Of a stretch of DNA of 64,000 bases, positions 44,974 to 56,112 are shown piece by piece. The DNA lies in NCBI GenBank assembly GCA_023630585.1, contig CM042560.1, positions 10,596,501 to 10,660,500 of the forward strand, read 5' to 3'. The translations under genes were made by a program, and so were the position numbers. The notes beneath the pieces were generated by a model that saw only the letters and a program-made list of their open reading frames with translations, did no database searches and was not told the DNA's origin. Position 1 is the first letter of the stretch, and the number at the start of each line of letters is the position of its first letter. This DNA comes from Cranoglanis bouderius (taxonomy: Eukaryota > Chordata > Actinopteri > Siluriformes > Cranoglanididae).

Positions 44974-45657
44974 GTGATACCACTCCATCTTATCAAAACT
45001 TGTTACTCCAGTATATCAGCTGAAATGAAAGAGCGTAAATCAGACATTTTGTCATGGTTAAAGCCACCAGACCTGAAGAGTAATAATGCTAGTTCTGACA
45101 CGTCAGATAAATCTAAAAAGGGAGATAATGCAGCTGCCTGCACCTCTGTTATTGATCCTGAAATTCACAGAACTAGCAAGAGTGCTAGCAAGAGTCAGTA
45201 AATGACTATGAGGCGGTACATATTCAGATTATCTCAGTTTAGGGTTTATTGTCTTGGGCATGGAGGAGGACCTGAGGCCATTGTGTGCTGTGATAGTCAC
45301 AGTTATGAGAGTGTGAAGCCAGCACATTTGTAGCGACATTTGACAAATAAATAAACCTATAGTCTCTGCAAGCCTGCTAAATGCTAAAGCAGGTAAGCCT
45401 CACACTGTTGATGAAGAGCTTTGTTTACCTCTCGCAAAAGAGGTGACTCATATCATGTGCATTGATAAAGCAGCAAAACAGCTTGATCTTGTACCCCTGT
45501 CCAATGACACTGTCACTCGCAGAATCACTGATATGGCAGATGGTGTTAGGAGTACACTAATAGAGTGCATTAAAATTAGCAGGTGCTTTTCACTGCAGTT
45601 AGACAAAACTACTGATGTTGCATATTTGGCCAGGTTGGATGGTCCCTCACCTCTTTA
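44974..45657 (+). pseudogene. hAT-type transposase relic with BED finger (ZBED5-like)
   Basis: The plus strand reads MKERKSDILSWLKPPDLKSN, then a degenerate BED zinc finger (IVCCDSHSYESVKPAHL, stop, RHLTNK). After frame breaks comes EEVTHIMCIDKAAKQLDLVP-type sequence with LSNDTVTRRITDMADGVRST and CFSLQLDKTTDVAYLARL. This is the N-terminal third of a hAT transposase of the SCAND3/ZBED5 kind. The expected catalytic core after LDKTTDVA is cut off where a Tc1 relic begins at about 45658. Several stops are present. Confidence 0.82.
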
Positions 45658-46511
45658 GTACGCTTTAGTAGAGGATGTGGTGTCCATGGTTTCCAAAAAA
45701 GAATTTCAAATTTCAATTCGTCTGACCGCAGAACAGTTTTCCACTTTGCCTCAGTCCATTTTAAATGAGCTTTTGCCCAGAGAAGATAGCGGTGTTTCTG
45801 GATCATGTTCACACATGGCTTCTTCTTTGCATGATAAAGCTTTAACCAGCATTTGACAATGAGTTCTGGAGGTGTTTCTGAGCCCATGCAGTGATTTCCA
45901 TTACAGAATCATGCCTGTTTGTAAAGCAGTACTGCCTGAGGGCCCGAAGATCATGGACATGCAATATTGATTTTCACCCTTGTCCCTTGCACACAGAGAT
46001 TTCTCCAGATTCTCGGAATCTTTTGATGATATTATGTACTGTAGATGATGAGATATTCATAGTCTTTGTAATTTTATGTTGAGGAACATTATTCTGAAAT
46101 TGTTCCACAATTTGTAGACATAGTTTTTTGCAGATTGATGAACCTCTGCCCAGCTTTACTTCTGAGAGACTCTGCCTCTCTAAGGTACTCTTTTTATATA
46201 TATTATTTTTATATGTTACTGACCTGTTGCCAATTAACCTAACTAGTTGTAAAATGCTCCTCCATCTGTTTCTTTTTAGTAACATTTACTTTTCCAGCCT
46301 TTTTCTTGCCCCATCCCAACTTTTTTGAGATGTGTTGCTGCCATCAAATTCAAAATTACCTTTTTTTTCTTAAAATGGTACATTTCCTCAGTTTAAACAT
46401 TTAGTATGTTCTATTGTGAATTACACATGGGTTTATGAGATTTGCAAATCATTGCATTCTGTTTTTATTTACATTTCACACAGTCTCACACCCTTTTTGG
46501 AATTGGGGTTG
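45658..46511 (-). mobile_element. Tc1-type relic, 5' half with long terminal repeat
   Basis: On the minus strand it starts CAACCCCAATTCCAAAAAGG at 46511, next to TA at 46512-46513. It has an A/T-rich inverted repeat of about 200 bp and then a transposase start: HTH NVPQHKITKTMNISSSTVHN with IIKRFRESGEI (46285-45974), then AKAHLKWTEAKWKTVLRSDE with the first Asp (45887-45609). The second Asp, the third residue and the other inverted repeat are absent. Confidence 0.83.
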
Positions 46512-46639
46512 TACTACCAGTTCTCTGCCCAGAGAAGAAACATTAGACTTTGCAAAATATTGTCCTGAGTTCACAATTCCGCTACAAAAGAGTTTAGTCA
46601 TCATACATTGAAGGCATATATAACTGTCGGAGCTTCTAT

Positions 46640-47384
46640 TGAATTTGTATTAGCCTATAGTCATGGGAAAAAGAAAATGCACCCTCCTTCAATTCTTATT
46701 TTTATTTCTTTTTATTTATCTTTTTATTTATCAGTGCCTAAATAGCAATTTAGGCAAACATCTAAACAAATAAGCTCAAGTGACAAAAACAACAAAAAAA
46801 ATTACAATATGTAGTCATTTTTCCACAAAGCAAACAACATTCAGAAACCAGGTGAGGAGAAAAATAAATGCACCATATAATTCAGTAACATGTAGAAACA
46901 CCTTTAGCAACAATAACTTGAAGTAAACCTTTTCTTTAGGAGTTTGTCAGTCTGTCACATTGATTTGGAAAAATTTTGGCCCACTGTTCTTTACAACATT
47001 GTTTCAATTCATTGACGTTTGAGGGCATTAATTTATGCACAGCTCTTTTAAGATCCCACCACAGCATCTCAATGGGGTTGACATCTGGACTTTGACTTGT
47101 CCATTCCACAACCTTGAATTTTTCCTTCTTTAGCTATTCAGATGTTGATTTGCTGGTGTACTTGGGACCATTGTCCTGTTACATGACCCAAATTCAGCCC
47201 AGTTCAAGCTGTTGGATAGATGGCCTCAAATTTGTCTAAAGAATACTCTGGTATAAAGTGAATTTCATTATTGTCTCAATAACTGCAGGCCATGGTGCTG
47301 AAACACAAGCCCAAATCATCACCCCTACCAATGCTTGACAGTTGGTATGAGGTGCTTGTGGTGAAATACTGTTTGGTTGATGCT
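46640..47384 (-). mobile_element. Tc1-type relic, C-terminal half
   Basis: Minus strand: GVMIWACVSAPWPAVIETIM near 47320, then degenerate WVM-QDNGPKYTSKSTSE (second Asp) near 47190, SPDVNPIEMLWWDLKRAVHK (Glu) near 47060, and NELKQCCKEQWAKIFPNQCD. The inverted repeat with TGCACCCTCC near 46690 follows. Family distinct from the other Tc1 relics here. The transposase N-terminus is lost where LTR-like sequence begins at about 47385. Confidence 0.82.
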
Positions 47385-47744
47385 CAGCCAATGCACCATG
47401 GGGGAGGGAGAATGAGGCTGAATGTGTGCTGTGAGTGAGCGAGCTTGAGTGTTGTCGAGGCTGGGGGTTGAACTCAGGTCAGCGCCGTGAGAACCAAGTG
47501 CAGAGTCGGTGAACCACGAAGAAGGAAAGACGGGGCGTAGCAGGAATAGAGCCGGGAGTAAGCAGACAGGTAGCGTGAGCAGTGAACCTCGAACACAAGG
47601 CAAAAAACACAGAGTGAGCAACAGGATTACGTGATGGAAGTAACACAATAAACATGAAACTCAAACACGAGTAAGGCCGAAAATGTGCCGCACTGAAACC
47701 GGAACAATTGGGCAACAAGTAGCCGAAGAACCGGGGTTTATATA

Positions 47745-49368
47745 CAGTACCTCACAAAAGTGAGTACACCCCTCACATTTTTGAAAATATTTTATTATAT
47801 CTTTTCATGGGACAACACTGAAGAAATGACACTTTGCTACAATGTAAAATAGTGAGTGTACAGCTTATATAACAGTGTAAATTTGCTGTCCCCTCAAAAT
47901 AAATCAACACACAGCCATTAATGTCTAAACCGCTGGCAACAAAAGTGAGTACACCCCTAAGTGAAAATGTCCAAATTGGGCCCAAAGTGTCAATATTTTG
48001 TGTAGCCACCATTATTTTCCAGCACTGCCTTAACCCTGTTGGGCATGGAGTTCACCAGAGCTACACAGGTTGCCACTGGAGTCCTCTTCCACTCCTCCAT
48101 AACGACATCACAGAGCTGGTGGATGTTAGAGACCTTGCGCTCCTCCACCTTCCATTTGAGGATGCCCCACAGATGCTCAATAGGGTTTAGGTCTGGAGAC
48201 ATGCTTGGCCAGTCCATCACCTTTACCCTCAGCTTCTTTAGTAAGGCAGTGGACGTCTTGGAGGTGTGTTTGGGGTCGTTATCATGTTGGAATACTGCCC
48301 TGCGGCCCAGTTTCCGAAGGGAACTGCTTCAGTATGTCACAGTACATGTTGGCATTCATGGTTCCCTCAATGGCTCCCCAGTGCCGGCAGCACTCATGCA
48401 GCCCCAGACCATGACACTCTCACCACCATGCTTGACTGTAGGCAAGACACACTTGTCTTTGTACTCCTCACCTGGTTGCCGCCACACACGCTTGACACCA
48501 TCTGAACCAAATAAGTTTATCTTGGTCTCATCAGACCACAGGACATGGTTCCAGTAATCCATGTCCTTAGTCTGCTTGTCTTCAGCAAACTATTTGCGGG
48601 CTTTCTTGTGCATCATCTTTAGAAGAGGCTTCCTTCTGGGACGACAGCCATGCAGACCAATTTGATGCAGTGTGCGGCGTATGGTCTGAGCACTGACAGG
48701 CTGACCCCCCACCCCTTCAACCTCTGCAGCAATGCTGGCAGCACTCATATGTCTATTCTGCAAAGGCAACCTCTGGATATGATGCTGAGCACGTGCACTC
48801 AACTTCTTTGGTCGACCATGGCGAGGCCTCTTCTGAGTGGAACCTGTCCTGTTAAACCGCTGTATGGTCTTGGCCACCATGCTGCAGCTCAGTTTCAGGG
48901 TGTTGGCAATCTTCTTATAGCCTAGGCCATCTTTATGTAGAGCAACAACTTTTTTTTTTCAGATCCTCAGAGAGTTCTTTGCCATGAGGTGCCATGTTGA
49001 ACTTCCAGTGACCAGTATGAGAGAGTGTGAGAGCGATAACACCAAACTTAACACACCTGCTCCCCATTGACACCTGAGACCTTGTAACACTAACGAGCCA
49101 CATGACACCGGGGAGGGAAAATGGCTAATTGGGCCCAATTTGGACATTTTCACTTAGGGGTCTACTCACTTTTGTTGCCAGCGGTTTAGACATTAATGGC
49201 TGTGTTGAGTTATTTTGAGGGGACAGCAAATTTACACTGTTATACAAGCTGTACACTCACTACTTTACATTGTAGCAAAGTGTCATTTCATCAGTGTTGT
49301 CCCATGAAAAGATATAATAAAATATTTACAAAAATATGAGGGGTGTACTCACTTTTGTAAGATACTGT
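47745..49368 (-). mobile_element. Tc1-type transposon, complete IR/DR structure
   Basis: A 1624-bp unit flanked by TA at 47743-47744 and 49369-49370. The inverted repeats are about 220 bp, each with an outer and an inner copy of the ACAAAAGTGAGTACACCCCT motif (left 47754-47773 and 47940-47959; right in reverse near 49151-49175 and 49339-49358). This is the IR/DR organisation of Sleeping Beauty-like elements. The transposase (minus) is broken, but the ends look functional in structure. A partial second copy is at 21585-22878. Confidence 0.95.
47990..48995 (-). pseudogene. Tc1-type transposase pseudogene, nearly full length
   Basis: It starts at ATG 48995 (MAPHGKELSEDLKK), with a frame slip in the following lysine-rich run near 48955. 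It continues with AKTIQRFNRTGSTQKRPRHG, the basic linker GRPKKLSARAQHHIQR and the second HTH (AQTIRRTLHQIGLHG). An in-frame TAG at 48590-48592 replaces a Gln codon that is CAG in the other copy. Then NHVLWSDETKINLFG (first Asp), KHGGESVMVWGCMSAAG, a deletion with frame changes at about 48220-48370 that damages the second-Asp region (AVFQHDNDPKHTS survives in another frame), and SPDLNPIEHLWGILKWKVEE (Glu), ending GYTKY at 47990. Confidence 0.92.
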
Positions 49369-49504
49369 ATGCTGCTGATGAGGTGAGTCAATGAGGAACA
49401 GGTGTGTTTAATGATTCTATCAAGGAGTGAAGAGGAGTGCATTCAGTATGATCTAAGTTTGTTAATTAGGTCACAAAAACAAAATTTTGGAGTATTTCTA
49501 ATTT

Positions 49505-50595
49505 TTTTTAGCTCAAGGAACAGACACAGTCTCAATATGGTGGAACCTAGGTGATGACTCAGTGCAGCTAGCGGACGGTCAGTTTAGCCTGCCTGTCTGC
49601 TCCCTGGCTTTGGCTCTGGATTGTCACCGATTAACTAGGCCTGTTCTGAGACTATGAGCTATGCTGCAAGAAATAAGAACAGCACCTTCCCAAGTGGGAT
49701 GGATACCATCCCGCCCTAACAGGCCAGCTTTGCCCTCAAAACTACTCCAATTAGCTATAAAGCTCACATTGTTTTCGGAGCACCACCTGGACATCCAGCA
49801 GTTCAGTGACTATAACCTGCTGTAAGCTACATCGCCATGCCATAAAATAAAGCTTTACTTGCTTATTTACACTGGGATGGGGCCAGAGCATATTACTGTA
49901 TCAGACATCGCCCTCGCTAATTTACACACCTCTACAAGTTACTCTTAGAAACTTCTGCTTGACGAAGGCATATATCATTAGCTCCTACGTGAAAAACTAC
50001 CTTTGAAAACCTATGCTTGTGTAAGACCCTAAGATTGAGTGCTATATCCGGTGCCCTGGCTCCGGGTATACACCTAACTAAAGCTGTTGGAGCCTCTAAA
50101 GGCCTCACTAATTTCATATGCCTTAAGATAGAGTCTACCAGAGCTCTTTCAGGCTTCTCAGAGGGTGCCACACTGAGGAGGACTAACCTGTTCGACACGT
50201 GAAGCAGAGAGGAGTGGTGCTCCTATGGGCAAGCCTTAGTGTTAGCTTTGGCTTTGCGATTATACTGCCAAGATGTCACCCATTCGCCCTGCTGTGAGGA
50301 CTCTAATGCCAGAGTTGGGGGATTGCTAACGCCGCCTAAGGCGTCCAGACTTTCCCCTACAGAAACTATATTGCTCTCACTCTGACTAACCCTCTCTAGA
50401 GTCTGGATGTGCACTTCTAATGCTGTAATCTTCTTCGCCAGCATGCTAACAATACACTTATCACAAATAAAGCTATTACTAACAGTGGAGGAAGAATGAC
50501 TACACATCCTGCACTCAACACACTGAACAAGCTGAATGTTTGCCATGTTGAGTGTTTAATGTACCTCAGTCGAAGATTTGTTAAGATTATTTTAG
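49505..50595 (-). mobile_element. L2/CR1-like LINE, 5' half with ORF1
   Basis: Minus-strand sequence from about 50595 (ORF1 start region, identical in layout to 11520-11700) down to about 49505. It covers a zinc-finger/coiled-coil part and an esterase-like part, then degenerate sequence with KPGSRQAG-type remains. Reverse transcriptase is absent. The right end stops near 50595 in sequence of unknown origin. Confidence 0.8.
49932..50546 (-). pseudogene. L2 ORF1 pseudogene: Cys-rich finger, coiled coil, esterase
   Basis: The first frame (50546-50223) reads MANIQLVQCVECRMCSHSSS, with a Cys cluster CVECRMC...FICDKC of PHD-like type, then a heptad-like stretch (LAKKITALEVHIQTLERVSQ). After a frame change, 50198-49932 reads PEKPERALVDSILRHMK-type sequence (GDS block reduced to VDS), VRCIPGARAPDI and FSKVVFHVGANDICLRQ with an intact GxND block. 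Such finger-plus-esterase ORF1 proteins are known from CR1/L2 LINEs, where they bind RNA or act on membranes or esters by proposal. Loss of the Gly in GDS and the frame break make it inactive. Confidence 0.8.
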
Positions 50596-51030
50596 ATGGA
50601 TCTGACCATGAACAATGTCACTCACAACCTCCATGAACACCTACTCATGCAGTGAAGTGCTTTCAACTCCAGACTGATCTAGCCGTGTTGCAGCAAAAAG
50701 CAGTACAGGAGGTCCTTCTTAACCATCAATATCAGATTGTGGTGGGTATGAACTCGTCCACCCTATATTAACTGTGCAGTAATGCAACATTCCACCTCAC
50801 TGTATTTCTTTATTATTTATTCTTTTTCTTATGGACCATCACACATTCTACTGACTATCAACTTATTTTAATGCTATGTAGCATTTTATTTTTATGTTTA
50901 TTTTATTTACTTTTTATTTATTTTGTTTATTGCTGTATGGGTATCTATGTTTACTGGGCATGGTCTGTGTCCTTGTATTTTGTTGTTTACCGTATGGCTG
51001 CAACAAACAATTTCCCTCCAGGATCAGTAA
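50596..51030. other. Unassigned DNA
   Basis: No gene recognised. A T/A-rich stretch at 50800-50940 gives short Phe/Leu-rich frames. A (CCTA)n tract at 51030-51046 ends at the start of the next Tc1. The sequence CCAGGATCAGTAAACCTACC looks like the 3' end of a LINE-type repeat. Confidence 0.4.
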
Positions 51031-51047
51031 ACCTACCTACCTACCTA

Positions 51048-52305
51048 CAGTTGCATTAAAAATTATTCAGCCCCCATTGCAAATCAGGTTTATTGTCAAA
51101 ATTTACAGACTTTCAGCTGTTTGCAATGAACAAATCAAACAACAGTAATTGAAATAGTTCAACACAACGAATGCTTCAAGTGGTTTCCCCAAATTCAACT
51201 GCAAATGCAACTTATAATGACTTCTCCAGTCTCTTCACTTCTCTTCAACCCCCTGAATAGAATCCCTCACAACAGCACAAATATGCAAAACAGGTGTTGT
51301 CTCAAGCACACTTGATGCAACTAATCAAGGGCTTCATTAGTTGCACCAGGTGTGCTTGAGCTGGAACACATGAAATACCTGAACTGGCTAGGGGCAGAAA
51401 ATACATGAAATACCTGGACGGAGCAGGAAAAGGAAGCTATCAATGGCTGCAAGCAGATTTCTGAGAAGGCAGGTTGTGAAAAACCCTCGAGTTACTGCAA
51501 AAGACCTGCAGCAAGACTTGGTGGCAACAGGCACTGATGTTTCAGTGAGCACAATATGGAGCATACGAAACGCAGAAAGTTTCCATGCCAGAATGCCAAG
51601 ATGTACGCCATTATTGAAACAAAAGCACAAGAAATGTCGGCTCAAAATCATATAAATAAGCCACAGAAGTTGCATGGTGGTGGCTGGGTGATGCTCTGGG
51701 GCTGCTTTGCATCCTCTGGCACTGGAAACCTGCAGTGTATGGAAGGCAAGATGGATTCATTGAAGTATCAGAAAATCCTAGGAGAAAACGTCATGCCATC
51801 TGTGGGAAGGCTGAAGCTTAGGCTTCATTGGACCATCCAACAGGACAATGATCCCAAGCATACCTCAAATTCGACCAAGACTTGGTTGCAGAAGAAGTCC
51901 TGGAAGATTCTACAGGGCCATCACAGTCACCTGACTTGAACCCCATAGAAAATCTCTGGTGGGATTTGAAAAAGGCGGTTGCAGCACGCAAACCCAAGAA
52001 TATTACTGAACTGGAGGCCATTGCTCATGAGGAATGGGCTAAGATTCCTTAGGAACGCTGCCAGAAGCTGGTGTCTGGCTCTGCATCTTGTTTGCAGCAG
52101 GTCAACTCTACTATGCGTATGTACTAAAGATGCTTGCCATGAAGGGGTTGAATAATTTTGAAGTCATTATAAGTTGCATTTTCAGTTGAATTTGGGGAAA
52201 CCACTTGAAGCATTCGTTGTGTTGAGCTATTTCAATTGCTTTTGTTTGATTTGTTCATTGCAAACAGCTGAAAGTCTGTCAATTTTGACAATAAACCTTT
52301 CAAAC
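51048..52305 (+). mobile_element. Tc1-type relic of the 34656/60911 family
   Basis: It begins CAGTTGCATTAAAAATTATT after TA at 51046-51047. The left inverted repeat runs to about 51260. The right inverted repeat (52145-52300) stops short of its terminus at a (CCCT)n tract. Transposase on the plus strand: FLRRQVVKNPRVTAKDLQQD, TGTDVSVSTIWSIRN, then a deletion that removes the first-Asp segment, GGGWVMLWGCFASSGTGNLQ, HWTIQQDNDPKHTSNSTKTW (second Asp) and SPDLNPIENLWWDLKKAVAA (Glu), with frame changes. Inactive. Confidence 0.88.
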
Positions 52306-52839
52306 CACCCTCCCTCCCTCCCTTCATCCCATTAATGGCAAGAAAGCTTAGACAAGTTAGAAATTCAAAAAAGTATCCCAAAATATCTAAATACAGCAGA
52401 TTGAATTTTAAGTATAATATAATTAGATGATTGTAGTATTGGTAGTTAGAGTGCTTCTGCACCATGTCATTGTGAACTTATGTTAATTTTTAATGATATT
52501 TTCATATTAGCAATTAATTCCCCGGTAGAGTGAGCTTCATGAAGCATTAGTCTATATTGCCAACCATTGACTACTGTGGGTGATTAATAGTTTAATTTTA
52601 TTAACTTATTAACTTAAATTGATTTACTGTTGGTCAAAACTCCCCAGTGTACACTGTAGCCTATAGCAACATATCAGTCATAATGATCCTTCATTTTTTA
52701 GAATGGGGTTGCATTACATAAAATAATAAATGTGCATATTCCTGATCAATTCTGGGACATCAGCAAGTTAAATGCTTTGAATTCAATGATGTTTGCTTGT
52801 ATTGATTTGCACAATGCGTCTCCTTTTGTTGAACATGCC
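52306..52839. other. Unique DNA, nothing recognised
   Basis: AT-rich with no open frame of note. Confidence 0.5.
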
Positions 52840-53075
52840 TGATGATCTTTATGTTTAGACAAACTTGCTAAATAACAACTGAAAAATTTGGTGGGACAAA
52901 AAAATTAAAATTAAAATAAAACTATTAGTCTCCAGTACAATTTGTGCAGTTTTATAAGGAAATTAGCTCGTAAGTTTTATTGAGCATCTTGCAGAACCAG
53001 CTACTACTTCTGGAGACTTTTACTTTCGCACTTGCTTCTTATTTTTTAAAAGACACCTGGGAGCCAGAAATCTTG
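52840..53075 (+). mobile_element. Tc1-type 3' remnant (tentative)
   Basis: Sequence including GGTGGGACAAAAAAATTAAA, shared with 34610-34655, and CACTTGCTTCTTATTTTTTA, of the kind found next to Tc1 inverted repeats. No transposase motif is readable. Confidence 0.45.
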
Positions 53076-53290
53076 CTGATTGATAGGGGATCAAATACTT
53101 ATTTCCCTCATTAAAAGGCAAATCAATTTATAACTTTTTTGAAATGCGTTTTTCTGGATTTTTTTGTTGTTGTTATTCTGTCTCTCACTGTTAAAATACA
53201 CCTACCATTAAAATTATAGACTGATAATTTCTTTGTCAGTGGGCAAATGTACAAAATCAGCAGGGGATCAAATACTTTTTTCCCCCACTG
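53076..53290 (+). mobile_element. Tc1-type solitary right inverted repeat
   Basis: GGGGATCAAATACTTATTTC to TTTTTTCCCCCACTG, ending before TA at 53291-53292. It matches both ends of the element at 62472-63697. Only this terminal repeat remains. Confidence 0.85.
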
Positions 53291-53291
53291 T

Positions 53292-53319
53292 ACACACACA
53301 CACACACACACGCACACGC

Positions 53320-53370
<51 letters not shown>
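53292..53370. repeat. (CA)n microsatellite with CG interruptions
   Basis: About 38 CA units with three CG interruptions, starting exactly at the TA that ends the preceding Tc1 repeat and leading into the next Tc1. Confidence 0.97.
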
Positions 53371-53372
<2 letters not shown>

Positions 53373-53687
53373 GGATGTAAAAAGTCCACACACACACACA
53401 AAAAAACAAGATACATCATTTCAGAACTTTTTCCACCATAAACATTTTAGGGAAATTTGTTTTAATTTTTCCTAAGTTACGATAACTGCTTACATAAGTG
53501 TGCACACTCTTTTATAATTGGGGATGTAGCTGTGTTCGGAATGAACCAATCACATTCAGTCTAATGTTTAAAAGTAATTATCATACATCTGTCATCAATT
53601 AAATTATTCTGATTAACCCCAAATAAAGATCAGCTGTTTCTGTAGGATCTTCTTCACAGCTTCTTGGTTCTCCCTCCTCGAGAAGGG

Positions 53688-54888
53688 ATGATTCAAGTCG
53701 TTCCCCCTGCATCTACATCATCAGGAGTTTTACTTCCGTTATTTCCTGGTTCTAAAGAAGGACGGCTCTCTTCATCCTATTTTGGATCTCAGAGTGTTGA
53801 ACAGACATTTGAGGAAATACACTTTCAGTATGCTGACACATAGCACTCTTTCTCGTTTAATTCATCAGAACGACTGGTTCACATCAGTCAATTGGAAAGA
53901 TGCTTTTTTCCACCTAAGCATATATCCCCCGCACAGGAAATTTCTTTGTTTTGCCTACCAAGGCATACATTACGAATTCACAGTTCTTCCTTTCAGTTTC
54001 TCAACGAGTCCGAGAGTGTTTTGTCTGTGTGTAGAGGCGGGTTTTGCCCTTCTGAGAATGACGGGTCTCAGGATCCTAACTTACATAGATGATTGGCTAA
54101 TTATAGCCGATTCCAGAAACAAAGTCACTCATCATGACACTCATCATGTATTTGCACACATCACAACCCTCAGTTTCAGAGTGAATGTGAGCAAAAGAAA
54201 TTTCACTACCACTCAGAATGTTATATTCCTGGGTCTGGAGTTGAATTCAATAACTATGCGCGCACGTCTATCGCAGGAGCACATTCTCTCCCTAATGAAT
54301 TGTCTCTCACAGTTCAAGGAGTGGGCGAGGGTACAATATCGCATATGTCTCAGACTACAGGGCCTTATGGCATCAGCTATTCAGGTTTTGTCTCTGGGCC
54401 TTCTGAGAATGAGGACATTCATGAAGTGGGTTTATCCATCTACCTCAGCCATTTACGCGATCTCAGCCACTCCATCATGGTGATGTGCTCGTGCTTAGCA
54501 GCCCTGCGCCACTGGAGGAACGCTGAGTTTTACGCTCATGGCACTCCCCTCAGGGGATATGTTGCAAAAAGTGGTAACAACAGATGCATCCTCAACGGGG
54601 TGGGGAGCCACCCAGGAGGGCAGAACAGTGAATGTCGTGTGGGCAAATGAACTTCGCTCAGCCCACATTTATTTGGAGCTCATTACAGTATGGAAGGCTC
54701 TGAAACATTTCCTGCCCCGCCTCCAGGGGCATCACGTGCTGGTACGCTGTGACAATACCACAGCTGTAGTACACATCAATCGCCAAGGAGGGATGCACTC
54801 CCCCAAGCTTCATGCTCTAGCTCACAGGTTTTTAGTGTGGAGCAGGCGGCTCTGTCGTTATGTGAGACCCATGTCCCGGGCATTTTGA
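53688..54888 (+). pseudogene. DIRS reverse transcriptase and RNase H pseudogene
   Basis: It copies the element RNA and removes it. After a frame change near 53780 the frame is open to 54483: DLRVLNRHLRKYTFSMLTHS, FTSVNWKDAFFHLSIYPPHR (palm Asp), FTVLPFSFSTSPRVFCLCVE, and the catalytic box RILTYIDDWLIIAD with YIDD intact. Stops at 54481-54510 precede RNase H in the same frame: VVTTDASSTGWGATQ (Asp), YLELITVWKALKHF (Glu) and VRCDNTTAVVHINRQGG (Asp). RT core motifs are well kept, so decay appears moderate. Confidence 0.9.
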
Positions 54889-55239
54889 ACATTTTGGACA
54901 TACTGTGGGAGAGATTAGGCTAGGCAACCGTAGATCTCTTTGTCTTGTGTGAAAACACCCATTGTCCCATGTTCTTCTCGCTAAGGGATGGGGAGGCACC
55001 CTTCGGCATGGATGCACTAGCCCTCCATGGCCCGATGTGCTGCTCTACGCATTCCCTGCCTTATAGCCTCCACCATAGTCAGGGTGAGAGTTCAGATCCT
55101 GACCCTCATTCTGGTGTCACCCAGGTGGCCCAAAGCATCATAGCTGGCAGAGATCATATCTCTCTTATATGCCCAGCCGTGGCCCTTCCCATTACGCACA
55201 GACCTCCTGTCTCAGGAGAACAGGCCTGATATCATATCA

Positions 55240-56112
55240 ATGTTCGTTTTCGGATGTTTTATGATTTTTGGCAGACCTTATGGATGGTAGTAAATCCTTT
55301 CCCACTATTAAGGTCTACCTAGCGGCTATTGCTGCATGCCCTGATAGGTTTGACAGTACAATGGTGGGTCCACACTCCCTCGTTCGCAAGTTCATGAAGG
55401 GTGCTCGCTGCTCCCTTCCAGTCACTAGAAGAGCTATTCTGGAGTGAGACCTCTCCATGGTGCTGGAGGCTCTGTCCCAATAGCCTTTTGCTGGAGGCTC
55501 TGTCCCAATAGGCCCTGGGAGACATTTTCCCTAAGCTTCTGTCTTTGAAGACTTGCTTCAGCCAAATGTGTCAGTGATTTACACACACACTCTGTTCATT
55601 CCTCATAACTAAATTCTCTGTCAGTGGAGATAAGGTTTTTCCTAGGCCCAACCCAGCCTTTATGCCTAAATGCTTCCCAGCATTCATCTGTAAGGTGATT
55701 CAGTTTTCTGCTTTTCTCTGCAGAGGATCAGAGGTTGAATGCTCAGTGCTTTGTGCATGACCTTCAGGCCTACATGGATAGGACCAGCCTTTTCAGGAGG
55801 AGCGACCAGCTCTTCATTTCCTGGGCCCCCCCACACATGAAGAATCCCATTTCTAAGCAATGTCCCTCTCATTGGCTTGTGGAAGCTATAACTTTGGAAT
55901 ATGAATCAAAGGGAGTGCAGCCTCCAGAGGGCCTCAGAGCACACTCCACTAGGGGCATGGCTGCCTCTTGGGCTCTGTTTAGGGGAGTTTCATTGCAGGA
56001 CATCTGTTCTGCTGTAAGCTGGGCTTCTCCCCAAATGTTTGTCAGATACTACCAGCTTGATGTCACTAGGACCCCAGTAGCTCATTCTGTCCTCGTAGTC
56101 TCCCTCCCTTAA
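55240..56112 (+). pseudogene. DIRS tyrosine recombinase pseudogene
   Basis: This enzyme replaces an integrase and would splice circular DNA into the genome. In one frame the N-terminal half reads KVYLAAIAACPDRFDSTMVG, VRKFMKGARCSLPV and then LASAKCVSDLHTHSV, where box I normally has Arg at the Cys (TGT, 55567-55569). From 55735 the frame is open: AYMDRTSLFRRSDQLFISWA, then GLRAHSTRGMAASWALF (His and Arg of the RHRY tetrad), DICSAVSWASPQMFVRYYQL (His position changed, Tyr kept) and a normal end at 56112. With the first Arg lost it should be inactive. Confidence 0.88.

Larger units (their letters stand above)
47385..49500 (-). mobile_element. LTR relic split by a Tc1 element
   Basis: Left part 47385-47744 and right part 49369 to about 49500 are joined in the original element: GAACCGGGGTTTATATA is followed, across the Tc1, by GCTGCTGATGAGGTGAG and GGAACAGGTGTGTTTAATGA. 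On the minus strand this gives a TATATAAACCCCGG promoter-like box, typical of fish LTRs. The outer limits are not determined and no gag-pol is attached. Confidence 0.6.

Noticed and set aside
54945..55229. Separate 94-codon frame between DIRS RNase H and recombinase
   Set aside because: It is an out-of-phase reading of the spacer between RNase H and the recombinase N-terminus of the DIRS element.
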